Source: Microbacterium sp.
GTDB taxonomy: Bacteria > Actinomycetota > Actinomycetes > Actinomycetales > Microbacteriaceae
NCBI RefSeq assembly: GCF_031179285.1
Contig: NZ_JAPSHY010000011.1
Location: 44,840-108,839 of the forward strand
DNA: 64,000 bases
Direction of reading: 5' to 3'
Position numbers and translations under genes: made by a program. How positions within the stretch are numbered: the stretch's first letter is position 1; each line of letters opens with the position of its first letter. Below, in pieces: positions 17,970 through 27,346 of the stretch. The notes under the pieces were generated by a model. It was given only the letters and a program-made list of their open reading frames with translations, was not told the origin of the DNA and ran no database searches.

Positions 17970-19493
17970 TCAGCTGTTCTGCGGGAAGCCGAGGTCGATC
18001 CCGCCGTGCGTCGCGGGGTCGAGCCATCGGCTCGTGACGGCCTTCTCGCGGGTGAAGAAATCGAAGCCGTGCACGCCGTAGGCCTTGGCGTCGCCGAACA
18101 GAGACGCCTTCCAGCCACCGAAGGAATGGTAAGCCACCGGAACCGGGATCGGCACGTTGATCCCGATCATCCCCACCTCCACCTCGTGCTGGAACCGGCG
18201 GGCTGCCCCGCCGTCGTTGGTGAAGATCGCAGTGCCGTTGCCGAAACGACCCGAGTTGATCAGGTCCACTCCCTCCTGGAAGGAGCTGATACGCACCACC
18301 TGGAGCACCGGTCCGAAGATCTCCTCCTGGTACGCCCGCGACGTCGTGGGGAGATCGTCGATCAGGGTCGGGCCGAACCAGAATCCGCCCTCCTGCCCTT
18401 CGACCGCTCTGTTGCGGCCGTCGACGACGATCCGTGCGCCGTCCTGTTCGGCGATGTCGACGTACGACGACACTCTGTCGCGGTGCTCGGCGGTGATGAG
18501 CGGCCCCATGTCGGGTTCGCCCTCGGCTCCGCCCGCTCCGTCCCCGAGGCGCAGATCTCCGATACGCGTGGCGATCCGCGCGATCAGTTCGTCGGCCACC
18601 GGCTCGACCGCGAGAATCACCGACACGGCCATGCAGCGCTCACCGGCCGCACCGTAGCCCGCGTTGACCGCCTGATCGGCGGCGAGGTCGAGATCGGCAT
18701 CCGGCAGCACCAGCATGTGGTTCTTCGCGCCGCCCAGCGCCTGCACGCGCTTGCCGTTGCGGGCCGCCGTCTCGTAGATGTACTGGGCGATGGGAGTCGA
18801 CCCCACGAACGAGATCGACTTCACCGCAGGACTCTCCAGCAGTCCGTCCACCGCCTGCTTGTCCCCCTGCAGCACCGTGAACACCCCATCCGGAAGACCG
18901 GCCTCTGCCCAGAGGCGGGCGAGCCAGAGCGCGGCTGAGGGGTCCTTCTCGCTGGGCTTGAGGATGACGGCGTTTCCTGCAGCGATCGCGATGGGGAAGA
19001 ACCACATCGGGACCATCGCCGGGAAGTTGAACGGGGAGATGATGCCGACGACACCGAGCGGCTGCTTGAGTGAATAGACGTCCACTCCGGTGGAGACGTT
19101 CTCGGAGTACGCGCCCTTGACGAGGTGCGGAAATCCCGTGGCCAGTTCCACGACCTCCTGCCCGCGCAGGATCTCACCCATCGCGTCCGAGAGCACCTTG
19201 CCGTGCTCTGCCGTGATGATCGCCGCAAGCTCCGCCTTGCGGGCATTCAACAGCTCGCGGAACGCGAAGAGCACGTTCTGGCGCTTGGCCATGGAGTAGC
19301 CACTCCACTGCAGGAACCCGCGCTGAGCCGAGGCGATCGCGGCCTCGATGTCGGTGCCCTCGGCCAGCGCGACGCGCGCGGTGATCCGGCCCGTCGCCGG
19401 GTTGAAGACGGGTGCGGTGCGACCACCGGCGGATGCTCGGGCGATGCCGTCGATCCAGTGGCCGACCGTGGGGACGTCGGTGGCGTTGATCAT
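17970..19493 (-). CDS. iolA: CoA-acylating (methyl)malonate-semialdehyde dehydrogenase
   Basis: 507-residue aldehyde dehydrogenase that turns malonate semialdehyde into acetyl-CoA with NAD+ and CoA. The catalytic Cys is in GERCMAVS near residue 290, the preceding GGAKNHMLVLPDADLD is typical of the MmsA/IolA group, and the NAD-binding FNFPAMVP motif is present. In the iol context it is IolA; the same enzyme group (mmsA) also serves valine degradation, and a 3-hydroxyisobutyryl-CoA hydrolase gene elsewhere in the window makes a dual role possible. Its ATG overlaps the upstream aldolase stop. Confidence 0.93.
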   Translation of the reverse strand: MINATDVPTVGHWIDGIARASAGGRTAPVFNPATGRITARVALAEGTDIEAAIASAQRGFLQWSGYSMAKRQNVLFAFRELLNARKAELAAIITAEHGKVLSDAMGEILRGQEVVELATGFPHLVKGAYSENVSTGVDVYSLKQPLGVVGIISPFNFPAMVPMWFFPIAIAAGNAVILKPSEKDPSAALWLARLWAEAGLPDGVFTVLQGDKQAVDGLLESPAVKSISFVGSTPIAQYIYETAARNGKRVQALGGAKNHMLVLPDADLDLAADQAVNAGYGAAGERCMAVSVILAVEPVADELIARIATRIGDLRLGDGAGGAEGEPDMGPLITAEHRDRVSSYVDIAEQDGARIVVDGRNRAVEGQEGGFWFGPTLIDDLPTTSRAYQEEIFGPVLQVVRISSFQEGVDLINSGRFGNGTAIFTNDGGAARRFQHEVEVGMIGINVPIPVPVAYHSFGGWKASLFGDAKAYGVHGFDFFTREKAVTSRWLDPATHGGIDLGFPQNS

Positions 19494-20419
19494 GACTGTC
19501 CTTCCGGATGCGAGGATGGTCCGTCGAGCGATCCCGGATGCACCAGGGACGCAGCGACATCGATGGCGGACGCCACGTCGATGTCGGAGGAGTACAGTAG
19601 CGTCCGGCCGACCGTGAGGCCTCGGACGCCGGGGAGCGACAGCGCATCCTCCCAGGAGGAGAAGGTGTCATCGGGATCCGCGCCCGCATCGCCGCCCAGC
19701 AACAGCACCGGCAGCGTCGTGGCGGCGAGCACGCGTTCCATCTCGTCGACGACCGGCAGCTTCAGCCACGTGCGAGCGCTGCTCGTACCGAGACCACTGG
19801 CGATCGCGATCGACAGCATCACCGCTTCCGGGGACAGGTCGTTGACGATGCGGCCGTCGACGCGCCTGCTGAGGAAGGGCTCCAACATGATCGGCAGCTC
19901 TGCACGGGCTGCTGCCGTCACCGCTTGCGCCGTCGAGGCGAGTGTCGGCGCCGTCGCCTCATCTTCGAGGTTGATCCGTACGAGGGCCTTGGCGAAGTCG
20001 ATGCCGGAGTCTCCCAGCCCCGGCACGTCATACCCGGTGTATCGGTCGTCCATCTCGAACGACGCTCCGCGGAGGCCGCCACGGTTCATCGAGCCGACGA
20101 CGATCTTGTCGTCGAGCAGGCCGAGGACGGCGAGGTCATCGATGATGTCGGGCGTGCCGAGCACTCCATCCACACCCGGATGGCGCAGCGCGGTCGCCAA
20201 TCGATCCAGCAGCACATAGCGGTCTGCCATCGCATACGGCGACCCGCCCACGGCCAAGGCCCCTCTGGCGGGGTGGTCGGCCGCGATGATGAACAGCCGG
20301 CCATCTCCGCGGATGATCTCGCGGCGGCGCCTGCCGGCGAGGGCATCACGGATCGTGCGCGGCGACTCCGCGCGAACCGTCCGCAGTCGGCGGAAGTCGT
20401 CCTCGGTCAGAGCGTTCAT
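19490..20419 (-). CDS. Cgl0159-type (beta/alpha)8 aldolase-like protein (probable IolJ substitute)
   Basis: 309 residues. It resembles the DhnA/class I fructose-bisphosphate aldolase-like proteins found in corynebacterial inositol clusters (Cgl0159 type). FIIAADHPARGALAVG near residue 45 resembles the N-terminal strand of DhnA-type aldolases. GGDAGADPDDTFSSWEDAL and the following GLTVGRTLLY look like the C-terminal phosphate-binding part. The position between iolC and iolA fits cleavage of 2-deoxy-5-keto-gluconate 6-phosphate to dihydroxyacetone phosphate and malonate semialdehyde, but this is inferred. GGAG sits 9 bases before the ATG at 20419; an ATG at 20428 lies too close to it. Confidence 0.85.
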   Translation of the reverse strand: MNALTEDDFRRLRTVRAESPRTIRDALAGRRRREIIRGDGRLFIIAADHPARGALAVGGSPYAMADRYVLLDRLATALRHPGVDGVLGTPDIIDDLAVLGLLDDKIVVGSMNRGGLRGASFEMDDRYTGYDVPGLGDSGIDFAKALVRINLEDEATAPTLASTAQAVTAAARAELPIMLEPFLSRRVDGRIVNDLSPEAVMLSIAIASGLGTSSARTWLKLPVVDEMERVLAATTLPVLLLGGDAGADPDDTFSSWEDALSLPGVRGLTVGRTLLYSSDIDVASAIDVAASLVHPGSLDGPSSHPEGQS

Positions 20420-20420
20420 G

Positions 20421-21377
20421 TCATGCATCTCCGTTCACGACCTCCGCGACCTCGCGTTCCGTGGGCATCGCCGTGGAGCATTCCCGGCGACCCGCGACGA
20501 TGCCGCCGGCCGCGTTCGCATATGCGAGAGTCTTCTGGAGTTCCCATCCCTCCAGCAGTCCGTGGCACAGAGCACCACCGAACGCGTCGCCCGCACCGAG
20601 CCCGTTGACGACCTCGACGGGCGTCGCGGCGATCTCCACCTCACCGGACCGCGTCTTGGCGAGCACTCCGCGGGGTCCCTGCTTGACGATCGCCAGCTCG
20701 ATCCCGCGTTCGATCAGTGCGGCCGCGGCGCGGTGCGGATCGGTCTCTCCGACCGCCACTTCGCACTCCTCGAGATTGCCCACGGCGACAGTGGCGAACG
20801 CGAGGGCTCGCTGGACCTGGGCGCGTGCATCCTCCGGCGACTTCCAGAACATGGGCCGGTAGTCCAAATCGAACACCGTGTGCGCACGTCGCTCGCGGGA
20901 CGCGAGAAGCTCGAGATGCGTCTGCCTGCTGGGGGCCTCACTCAGACCCGTCGCCGTGAACCACACCAGCGACGCATCGCGGACGACGTCCTCGTCGACG
21001 TCTCCCGGGCGGATCTGCAGGTCGGGCGCGGAGGGCTCGCGATAGAAGTACAGCGGGAAGTGGTCCGGCGGGAAGATCTCGCAGAACGTGATGGGGGTCT
21101 TGAAGGTTGGATCCGTCGCCACGAAGCGGTTCTGCACCCCGAGCCTCTCGAGCTCGGCCTGCAGATATTCACCGAGCGGGTCGTCTCCCACGCGCGAGAG
21201 CAACGCTGTCGGGTGCCCATACCGTGCTGCGGCGACCGCGACGTTGGCGGCACTTCCGCCGAGGAATTTCCCGAAGCTGCTGACTTCTCCGAGGCCCACC
21301 CCGTCCTGCAGCGGGTAGAGGTCGACGCCCAGGCGACCGATGGTCAGGATCTCGGGCAGGGTTCGATCACCGCTCAT
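20421..21377 (-). CDS. iolC: 5-dehydro-2-deoxygluconokinase
   Basis: 318-residue PfkB-family kinase phosphorylating 5-dehydro-2-deoxy-gluconate at C6. The N-terminus ILTIGRLGVDLYPLQ is characteristic of IolC, the sugar-binding GGSAANVAVAAARYG follows, and the anion hole/catalytic motif GLGAGDAFGG lies near residue 265. The ATG at 21377 has GGAGGG upstream; the longer open reading frame starts inside the mannosidase gene and is not credible. It is the first gene after a 60-bp gap that may hold an internal promoter. The Cgl0159-type gene follows after one base. Confidence 0.94.
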   Translation of the reverse strand: MSGDRTLPEILTIGRLGVDLYPLQDGVGLGEVSSFGKFLGGSAANVAVAAARYGHPTALLSRVGDDPLGEYLQAELERLGVQNRFVATDPTFKTPITFCEIFPPDHFPLYFYREPSAPDLQIRPGDVDEDVVRDASLVWFTATGLSEAPSRQTHLELLASRERRAHTVFDLDYRPMFWKSPEDARAQVQRALAFATVAVGNLEECEVAVGETDPHRAAAALIERGIELAIVKQGPRGVLAKTRSGEVEIAATPVEVVNGLGAGDAFGGALCHGLLEGWELQKTLAYANAAGGIVAGRRECSTAMPTEREVAEVVNGDA

Positions 21378-21419
21378 GGACCCTCCTCTCGCTTTCCTAT
21401 ATGTATTGACATTAGCACT

Positions 21420-21430
21420 TTGTGATACAA
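21420..21430. promoter_or_regulatory. Candidate GntR operator upstream of iolC
   Basis: TTGTGATACAA is a perfect TTGT-N3-ACAA palindrome in the gap between the mannosidase and iolC. On the minus strand it covers a possible -35 (TTGTAT), with a TACATA-like -10 about 19 bases further on. This suggests a regulated internal promoter for iolC onward. It resembles the sites at 32049-32062 and 31929-31938. Confidence 0.45.
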
Positions 21431-21436
21431 CCTCGT

Positions 21437-24166
21437 CTACACATCCATCGTGCGTCGGAGGGTGAGGATGTCCCCGCCCGCCAGCGAGGCGTCCCCCGTG
21501 CGCACCCCGCGCTCCAGGACCTGCCCGGTGAGGTCGACACGGTTCCACTCTCCGGCAGACACGAGCCGGAGGTCGCGCTCATCCTCCAGGTAGTTGACGA
21601 ATCGCAACTCCGCCTCAGAGGCGACGCGCCGCGCCGACTCCAGAACGGTGTCGCCGGTGAGGTCAAAAGACAGCGTCGGCTGCGGCAGCGTCCCGAAGGC
21701 GCCACCCGTCCCCCGCATCACGAGCGGATCGTGCCGGAACAGATCAGCACTTCGGACGACGGCCGCATCGTCCGCGCCGACCATGATCGCGAGGTCCGTG
21801 TGCACCGCGACGCCCAGGTATTGGGCGCCCGGTACCGGGACCTCAGACCCTGCGGGTTCGTCGCGCAGCGGATGGACGTTCACGCTCATCATGCCCACCG
21901 AGCGCGAGAGCGTCACCGCGAGAGCGTCGGGCGCGCCTGCGGTCGAGACGACCTCGTACTCTGACAGTTTCTGGACCAGGACGGCGGTCGAGCCTGCGCA
22001 GGCGAAGCGGTAGGCGGGATAGGTCGGAAGGGGGAACTCGCCCCATCCTCCCTCGGCTTCGCGGCCACGCACCGTCGTGCCGTATTGCCCCGCGCTCTGA
22101 GAGAACTCGAGGTCGGTACCGCCGGTGGGCACCAGCACTCGCAACCGGTGATCGGCAGCGGTGTTGACGTAGTCGATCGCAACCCGAAGGAAGCGTTCGC
22201 CCTCGCGAAGCTCGATCGTCGTCTCGGTCACCAGTGGCACCGTCGCCGGGCTACGGCGACGATCGCCGTCGAGTCGCTCGGGCAGGTCATAGACCCGGCG
22301 GATGCGGATACGACCGCGGAGCGGTCCGCGCTCCAGGACGGAGATCTCGACCGCAGACGGAGCCGTGATCGCGGACGCCGCATCGACGGGTCCGTAGTTG
22401 TAGGAGTCGCCGCAGTCGCCCTCATCGATCAGGGCGAGGGCACCGTCGATGGACGAGCCGTCCGCACCACTGATCCGTACCGTCCCATCTTCGTTCACCG
22501 TCGCCGTGAGAGCGGCGTTGAACAGCGTACGGTCGTGGACCTGAATCGGGTCGACGGGTGCCGGCGCATCGGCCTTGCCGACCGCGGTCGCGGCGAGCCC
22601 CGCGACGTCGACTGCGAGGAGCGCACCTCGGCGGGGGTCAGCGATGGTCTCCACACGCCAGATCATGTCTCCGGTGGCATCCGCCGCAACCCGCTCCTCC
22701 AGCTCTGCGACGAACGCAGTGAGATCCCAGACCCCCACGGGGCTCTCCGCCACCCGGAAGCGCAGCGACCGCTCGCCCCATTCGTACCCGTTGATCTGCT
22801 GACCGAACAGCTCGCGCCCGTGGATACGACGCAGGAGTCTTGGCAGATCCGCTGTGGACATCTGCTCGTCGCCGAGGACGGTCGGCATCGGGTCGAGCAG
22901 TTGCACGCCCGGCGAGAGCGCCTCGGCGTCGACGTCATGCAGGGTCACTTCCACCTGCGCCCGACGCGCGAAGCCGGAGGGGTTGAACACCACGTGTTGT
23001 TCAGGCGACACTGCCACCGAGAGATCACGGAGCACACTGTCGATGACGCCGCGCGCGATGTGCCCGGCGGTGTGGATGCGAGTACCGACCTGTTCAGCCG
23101 TCGCATCGACGCCGCAGCCGGTCACCGAATCGTGGGCCGTGCTCTCGACGAGCCGGTACCACGCCGTGTCGAAAAAGGCCCGGTGATCCCGCGTGCCGTA
23201 GACCAGGTCGAGCCGCTCCGCCACCGTCAGCGCCTGCTCCGATCGCGCCATCTCACGCTTGAGGTTGGTGCGGATGGAGAACACGCCAGGAAGCAGGTTC
23301 CCGCGTGCGTGCGAGCGCATCTCTCCGTGCACCTGCGGAAGGGCGGCGAGGGTCCTGTCGTCGGTCGCATACCGCGAGAGGTGCTCATCCAGTGTCGCGA
23401 TCGACAGAAGGGGACCTTGTGCCGCCGAGCCGTAGGCGGTCACGACGTCGACGAGGTCCTCCGGCGGAGCGGAGTGATCGGTGCCGAGCATCGCGAGCAC
23501 AGGATCTCCCTGATACCAGGACTCGCTACGGGATGCGTAGTCCGGCGCGAGGTGCGGCAGCTGGCCCGGCAGCGCGAACATGTCGAGTCCGTTGCCGTAC
23601 CCGTCGAACAGATACTCGCACCGGACGGCATCGCCGTTGGGCGCGACCCAGGCGAAGGCGTGCGTGGACACGTCGGCCGGGACGCCGCGCCAGAGGGCGC
23701 TGTGGCGGATGCCGAAACCGGCCAGGATCTGTGGCATCTGCGCCGCATGCCCGAACATGTCCGGGAGGTACCCGACCGGCATGATCCGCCCGAGCTGCGC
23801 GCTCGCCGCTCGCCCGAGTTCGAGGTTGCGGATGATGGTTTCCCCGTCGCATCCGAACTCGTCGAGCAGGATGAGGAAGGGCCCGATGCTGAGCTGTCCC
23901 CGCTCGACGAGCGCGACGACGCGATCGCGATTCTCCTGGCGCATCTCGAGATAGTCCTCGATCGCCGCCGCCTGTCCGTCGAGCGTGAACCGATACGCGG
24001 GATGGGACTCGAGAGTCTCGATCAGCCGATCCAGCATGTGCACCAGCCGCAGCCGGAAGACATCATGCGGCTCGTACCACTCGCGGTCCCAATGGGTGTG
24101 GGGAACGACGACGATCTCGGTGCTCACGTGCGGGGACTCCTGTATCTCGGGGGCATCGGTGGTCAT
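21437..24166 (-). CDS. Alpha-mannosidase, glycoside hydrolase family 38
   Basis: 909-residue GH38 enzyme without a signal peptide, so probably cytoplasmic. The N-terminal catalytic domain has the zinc-site motif VVPHTHWDREWY (His and Asp ligands), LLDEFGCDGET, and GYLPDMFGHAAQMPQIL, whose region includes the nucleophile Asp. Middle and C-terminal beta domains follow, as in mannosylglycerate hydrolase (MngB) and lysosomal-type enzymes. The ATG at 24166 overlaps the stop of the CehA-like gene. Its place between the importer genes and iolC suggests it removes mannose from an imported alpha-mannoside, possibly mannosyl-inositol. Confidence 0.92.
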   Translation of the reverse strand: MTTDAPEIQESPHVSTEIVVVPHTHWDREWYEPHDVFRLRLVHMLDRLIETLESHPAYRFTLDGQAAAIEDYLEMRQENRDRVVALVERGQLSIGPFLILLDEFGCDGETIIRNLELGRAASAQLGRIMPVGYLPDMFGHAAQMPQILAGFGIRHSALWRGVPADVSTHAFAWVAPNGDAVRCEYLFDGYGNGLDMFALPGQLPHLAPDYASRSESWYQGDPVLAMLGTDHSAPPEDLVDVVTAYGSAAQGPLLSIATLDEHLSRYATDDRTLAALPQVHGEMRSHARGNLLPGVFSIRTNLKREMARSEQALTVAERLDLVYGTRDHRAFFDTAWYRLVESTAHDSVTGCGVDATAEQVGTRIHTAGHIARGVIDSVLRDLSVAVSPEQHVVFNPSGFARRAQVEVTLHDVDAEALSPGVQLLDPMPTVLGDEQMSTADLPRLLRRIHGRELFGQQINGYEWGERSLRFRVAESPVGVWDLTAFVAELEERVAADATGDMIWRVETIADPRRGALLAVDVAGLAATAVGKADAPAPVDPIQVHDRTLFNAALTATVNEDGTVRISGADGSSIDGALALIDEGDCGDSYNYGPVDAASAITAPSAVEISVLERGPLRGRIRIRRVYDLPERLDGDRRRSPATVPLVTETTIELREGERFLRVAIDYVNTAADHRLRVLVPTGGTDLEFSQSAGQYGTTVRGREAEGGWGEFPLPTYPAYRFACAGSTAVLVQKLSEYEVVSTAGAPDALAVTLSRSVGMMSVNVHPLRDEPAGSEVPVPGAQYLGVAVHTDLAIMVGADDAAVVRSADLFRHDPLVMRGTGGAFGTLPQPTLSFDLTGDTVLESARRVASEAELRFVNYLEDERDLRLVSAGEWNRVDLTGQVLERGVRTGDASLAGGDILTLRRTMDV

Positions 24167-25419
24167 GCGCACAACGCGGCGATCCGCCTGTCGGGGTGCA
24201 GCAGGTAGTACGGGCCGGCAGCGGGATCGGCTTCGAAGACCGACAGGTCGTCGCGGACGGAACGCCGGCGCCCTTCGCCGTCGACGAGGATCGTCCCGTC
24301 GGCGTCGGTCGCGATCACATCGCCCTCGATGCGGACGAGCACGGGGGCGGTGAAGACATCCGGCACCGTGAGACCGTCTTCCACCCTCACTCCGCCCATG
24401 ATCGCGGTACGCCCCGCGGCGACGCCGGCGAGGATCGCATCGGGGGACGCGTCCTCCGCCGCGACCCAGGTCGTCGGCGTTCCCGGGCCGACGCCCTGGT
24501 CGCGTATGTGGAAGTCGGCCCCGCCCAGCAGAACAGCGTCTCGGTCCCATCGGGCGTGGAACGCGAGCGGTGAGGTGGCGATGAGCTCGTGATACCACGT
24601 CGAGTGCCAGAGTTCGATCGCCCGGGGTGCCCGTGACAGAGGGTGCAGCCACGAGCAGTCCCCCGAGATCGGATGATTCACGCTGAGCACGCCACCGCGA
24701 CTGTCGACTTCATCGACCCAGTCCTGCGCAGGGAGCCGGAAATCGATCCATCCGATGTCCCCGAACGCGTTCGCGTGACCGCGGTGGGTGGTGACCTCCT
24801 GCCCCGGGAGCAGCGTGATGTCCTGCTGTGCTCCGATCACGGGCAGGTGCGGGTGATGGCTGATGGTGTTGTGGTCGGTCACTGCGAGGAAGTCGAGCCC
24901 TGCGCGCGCGGCGAGCGCAGCCAGTCCTGAGATGCTCTCGCGGCCGTCGGAGTGGAGGGTGTGGGCATGGAAGTCCCCGGCAAACCAGCGCAGGCCCTCA
25001 GGAGCCGGCAGGTTCCTCGTACTGCCGCGCGCGCTCCCGGTCGTCGGCGACGCCGTCGGGCCGTGGTCGATCATCGACTCTGCGGGACGGAGGATCTCGA
25101 CGATGACGTCGGCGCCGGCGTCGCTCAGGCGGTGGATCCCGAGGATCACGTTCCATTCGCCTTCCTCCGGACGTCCCGGCAGATATCCGGGCGTCGCATC
25201 GTCGGTCCGGATCACGAAGGCGCGCCGCGCACCACCCGACCATCCCCGCCATCCGGCAGCGCCTTCGCAACCGAGATCGATCACCGCCTTCTCGGTGTCG
25301 TACGAGATGCGCACCTCCAGCGTGTCCGTGCCGGACGGCACATCGAACGGCACCCGGACGTAGCGGTCCTCGTTCTGGAGCTCGTGAGTCAGGCGGACGG
25401 TGGTGCGGATGATGCTCAT
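24163..25419 (-). CDS. CehA/McbA-family metallohydrolase with PHP domain
   Basis: 418 residues. An N-terminal beta-rich region of about 120 residues is followed by a PHP domain: FHAHTLHSDG near residue 145, VTDHNTISHH, then LLPGQEVTTHRGHANAFG, with the metal-binding His, Asp and Glu of the family. CehA and McbA are carbaryl esterases, and related PHP proteins are phosphoesterases. The protein has no signal peptide. It is co-translated with the ABC ATPase (TGATG) and the GH38 mannosidase (ATGA). Here it may hydrolyse a phosphate or other ester linked to the imported sugar; this is inference from context. Confidence 0.85.
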   Translation of the reverse strand: MSIIRTTVRLTHELQNEDRYVRVPFDVPSGTDTLEVRISYDTEKAVIDLGCEGAAGWRGWSGGARRAFVIRTDDATPGYLPGRPEEGEWNVILGIHRLSDAGADVIVEILRPAESMIDHGPTASPTTGSARGSTRNLPAPEGLRWFAGDFHAHTLHSDGRESISGLAALAARAGLDFLAVTDHNTISHHPHLPVIGAQQDITLLPGQEVTTHRGHANAFGDIGWIDFRLPAQDWVDEVDSRGGVLSVNHPISGDCSWLHPLSRAPRAIELWHSTWYHELIATSPLAFHARWDRDAVLLGGADFHIRDQGVGPGTPTTWVAAEDASPDAILAGVAAGRTAIMGGVRVEDGLTVPDVFTAPVLVRIEGDVIATDADGTILVDGEGRRRSVRDDLSVFEADPAAGPYYLLHPDRRIAALCA

Positions 25420-26492
25420 CAGCCGATGCGCTCGGTCGTCTCTGCGTCGAACAGCAGACTGCGATTGAGCTGCGGCACGATCCATCCACGATCGCCGGGA
25501 GTGGGTTCGTGCTCCTCGGGGACGACGACCTGAAGTTTGTGCTCGCCGGCGCTCACCAGCAGAAGGGTCGTGGCACCGAGGGTCTCGGTGACCACCACCT
25601 CGGCGGGGATGCCTTCGTCGACCGGCTCGGTCGACCAACGGAGATACTCGGGACGGATGCCCCAGCTGACGGCCTGCCCCTCGCGCACCGATGCTTCGGC
25701 CTCGACCGGGACCGGGACCTCGGTTTCGCCGATCCGGATGCGCCCGGCGGTGACCACGGTCTCGACCAGATTCATGGGAACTGATCCGATGAAGCCCGCG
25801 ACGAACATGTTGTTCGGGCGATGGAAGATCTCTCGCGGAGTGCCGAGCTGCTGCAGCTTCCCCGCCTTCATCACGGCGATGCGATCGGCGAGCGCGAGCG
25901 CCTCCGCCTGGTCGTGGGTGACGAACACCGTCGTCACACCGAGGTCGCGCTGCAACTCTTTGAGGAAGGTCCGCGCCTCCAGCCGCAGCCGGGCGTCGAG
26001 GTTCGACAACGGCTCATCGAGCAGGAGCACATCGGGGCGCGTCGCGACAGCCCTGGCCAGAGCGACTCGCTGCTGCTGGCCACCGGAGAGCTGTCCTGGG
26101 CGCCGCTCGATGAGGCCGTCGAGCGACAGGCCGTTCGCCACGGATTCGGCTGTCGTGCGTCGCTCGGACTTTCCGACTCGCCGGATGCGCAGCGGGTAGG
26201 CGATGTTGTCACCCACGTCCATGTGCGGGAACAGCGCATAGTCCTGGAAGACCATCGCCACTCCGCGCTCTCCTGGTTCGGCGTTGGTGACATCCTTCTC
26301 GCCGATGATGAGCCTGCCCGAGGTGATGCTCTCAAGCCCCGCGATGGAGCGCAGCAGGGTGGTCTTTCCGCACCCGGAGGGACCGAGCAGCGCGAAGAAC
26401 TCACCGTCCGCGATCTCGACGTCGATGCTGTCGACGCCTCTCACTCCCCCGGGGTACTCCTTGACGAGCTCTGTTGCGATGATGGTGGCCAT
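25419..26492 (-). CDS. Carbohydrate ABC transporter ATP-binding protein (MsmK/UgpC type)
   Basis: 357-residue ATPase subunit. Walker A GPSGCGKTT is near residue 38, signature LSGGQQQRVALARA near 135, Walker B LLLDEPLSNLD near 155, followed by the switch His (VFVTHDQ). The C-terminal 120 residues form the TOBE regulatory domain of the CUT1 class. Its start overlaps the permease stop and its stop overlaps the CehA-like start by one base each, so all are tightly coupled. It is the only CUT1-type importer ATPase in the window and may also drive the two importers at 0.7-3.9 kb and 8.7-11.8 kb. Confidence 0.94.
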   Translation of the reverse strand: MATIIATELVKEYPGGVRGVDSIDVEIADGEFFALLGPSGCGKTTLLRSIAGLESITSGRLIIGEKDVTNAEPGERGVAMVFQDYALFPHMDVGDNIAYPLRIRRVGKSERRTTAESVANGLSLDGLIERRPGQLSGGQQQRVALARAVATRPDVLLLDEPLSNLDARLRLEARTFLKELQRDLGVTTVFVTHDQAEALALADRIAVMKAGKLQQLGTPREIFHRPNNMFVAGFIGSVPMNLVETVVTAGRIRIGETEVPVPVEAEASVREGQAVSWGIRPEYLRWSTEPVDEGIPAEVVVTETLGATTLLLVSAGEHKLQVVVPEEHEPTPGDRGWIVPQLNRSLLFDAETTERIG

Positions 26493-27346
26493 CAGGACTT
26501 GATCCCTCCGTGGAAGCGGAAGCCGTAGCGGCGGTTGACGAAGAAGTAGATGAGCAGGACCGGGACCGAGAAGACCAGCGAGAACGCGGAGATCAGGCGG
26601 AGATCGGCTTGACCGCTCTCGGTGTAGAAGGTGTACATGAGCACAGCGGCCGGCTGCATGTCCGGGGTGCGCAGGAGCAGGAAGGGCACGAGGAAGTTGC
26701 CCCACACCTGAACGATCGTCCAGATCGCGATGAAGGCGAGACCGGGTCGCGCGATCGGGGCCACGATGTCCTTCAGGATCCGGAAGGGCCCGGCACCGTA
26801 CAGCCGGGCCGATTCCTCATACGACTTGGGGATCGAATCCATGAAGTCCTTGAGGATGAAGATCACCGTCGGCAGAATGCCGCCGGCGAGCACCAGGATG
26901 ACCCCGACGTGCGTGTTGATCAGCTGCAGTTGATTGATCAACTGGAATGTCGGCACCATCGCCGCCGTCCCGGTCACGATCGACGACAGCAGCAACAGGG
27001 CGTACAGGATGCCGTCGCGACCGGGGATGTTGATCCTGCTCATCGCATACGAGGCGAGGGCTCCGAGCACGATGACGAGTGCCATCGTGCCGAGGCCCAG
27101 GATCAGCGAGTTGACGATCGAACCCATCGCGTAGGGGTTCTCGATCAGCCGCGCGAAATTCTCCAGCGTCCACTCCGGCCACGACAGCGTGAGCGACGGC
27201 GTCGCGTCGAACGGGGCGAGGATGAGCCACACCATGGGAAGGGCGAAGAAGAGCGACACGATGACGAGCGCGAGGGTGAAGAGCACCCGGGAGACGAAAT
27301 GGATCACCGCCCGGTCACGAGCCACTGTCTTGACCGTCGCCATCAT
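26492..27346 (-). CDS. Carbohydrate ABC transporter permease (MalG type)
   Basis: 284-residue membrane subunit with six hydrophobic segments and the EAA-type loop EESARLYGAGPFRILKDI, whose second residue is Glu and fourth Ala as usual. The ATG at 27346 overlaps the upstream permease stop; a second in-frame ATG lies 3 bases on. Its stop overlaps the ATPase start. Confidence 0.92.
   Translation of the reverse strand: MMATVKTVARDRAVIHFVSRVLFTLALVIVSLFFALPMVWLILAPFDATPSLTLSWPEWTLENFARLIENPYAMGSIVNSLILGLGTMALVIVLGALASYAMSRINIPGRDGILYALLLLSSIVTGTAAMVPTFQLINQLQLINTHVGVILVLAGGILPTVIFILKDFMDSIPKSYEESARLYGAGPFRILKDIVAPIARPGLAFIAIWTIVQVWGNFLVPFLLLRTPDMQPAAVLMYTFYTESGQADLRLISAFSLVFSVPVLLIYFFVNRRYGFRFHGGIKS

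Noticed and set aside
22085..24208. 707-codon plus-strand open frame
   Set aside because: Exact antisense shadow of the GH38 mannosidase with a composition typical of high-GC reverse frames and no recognisable motif.
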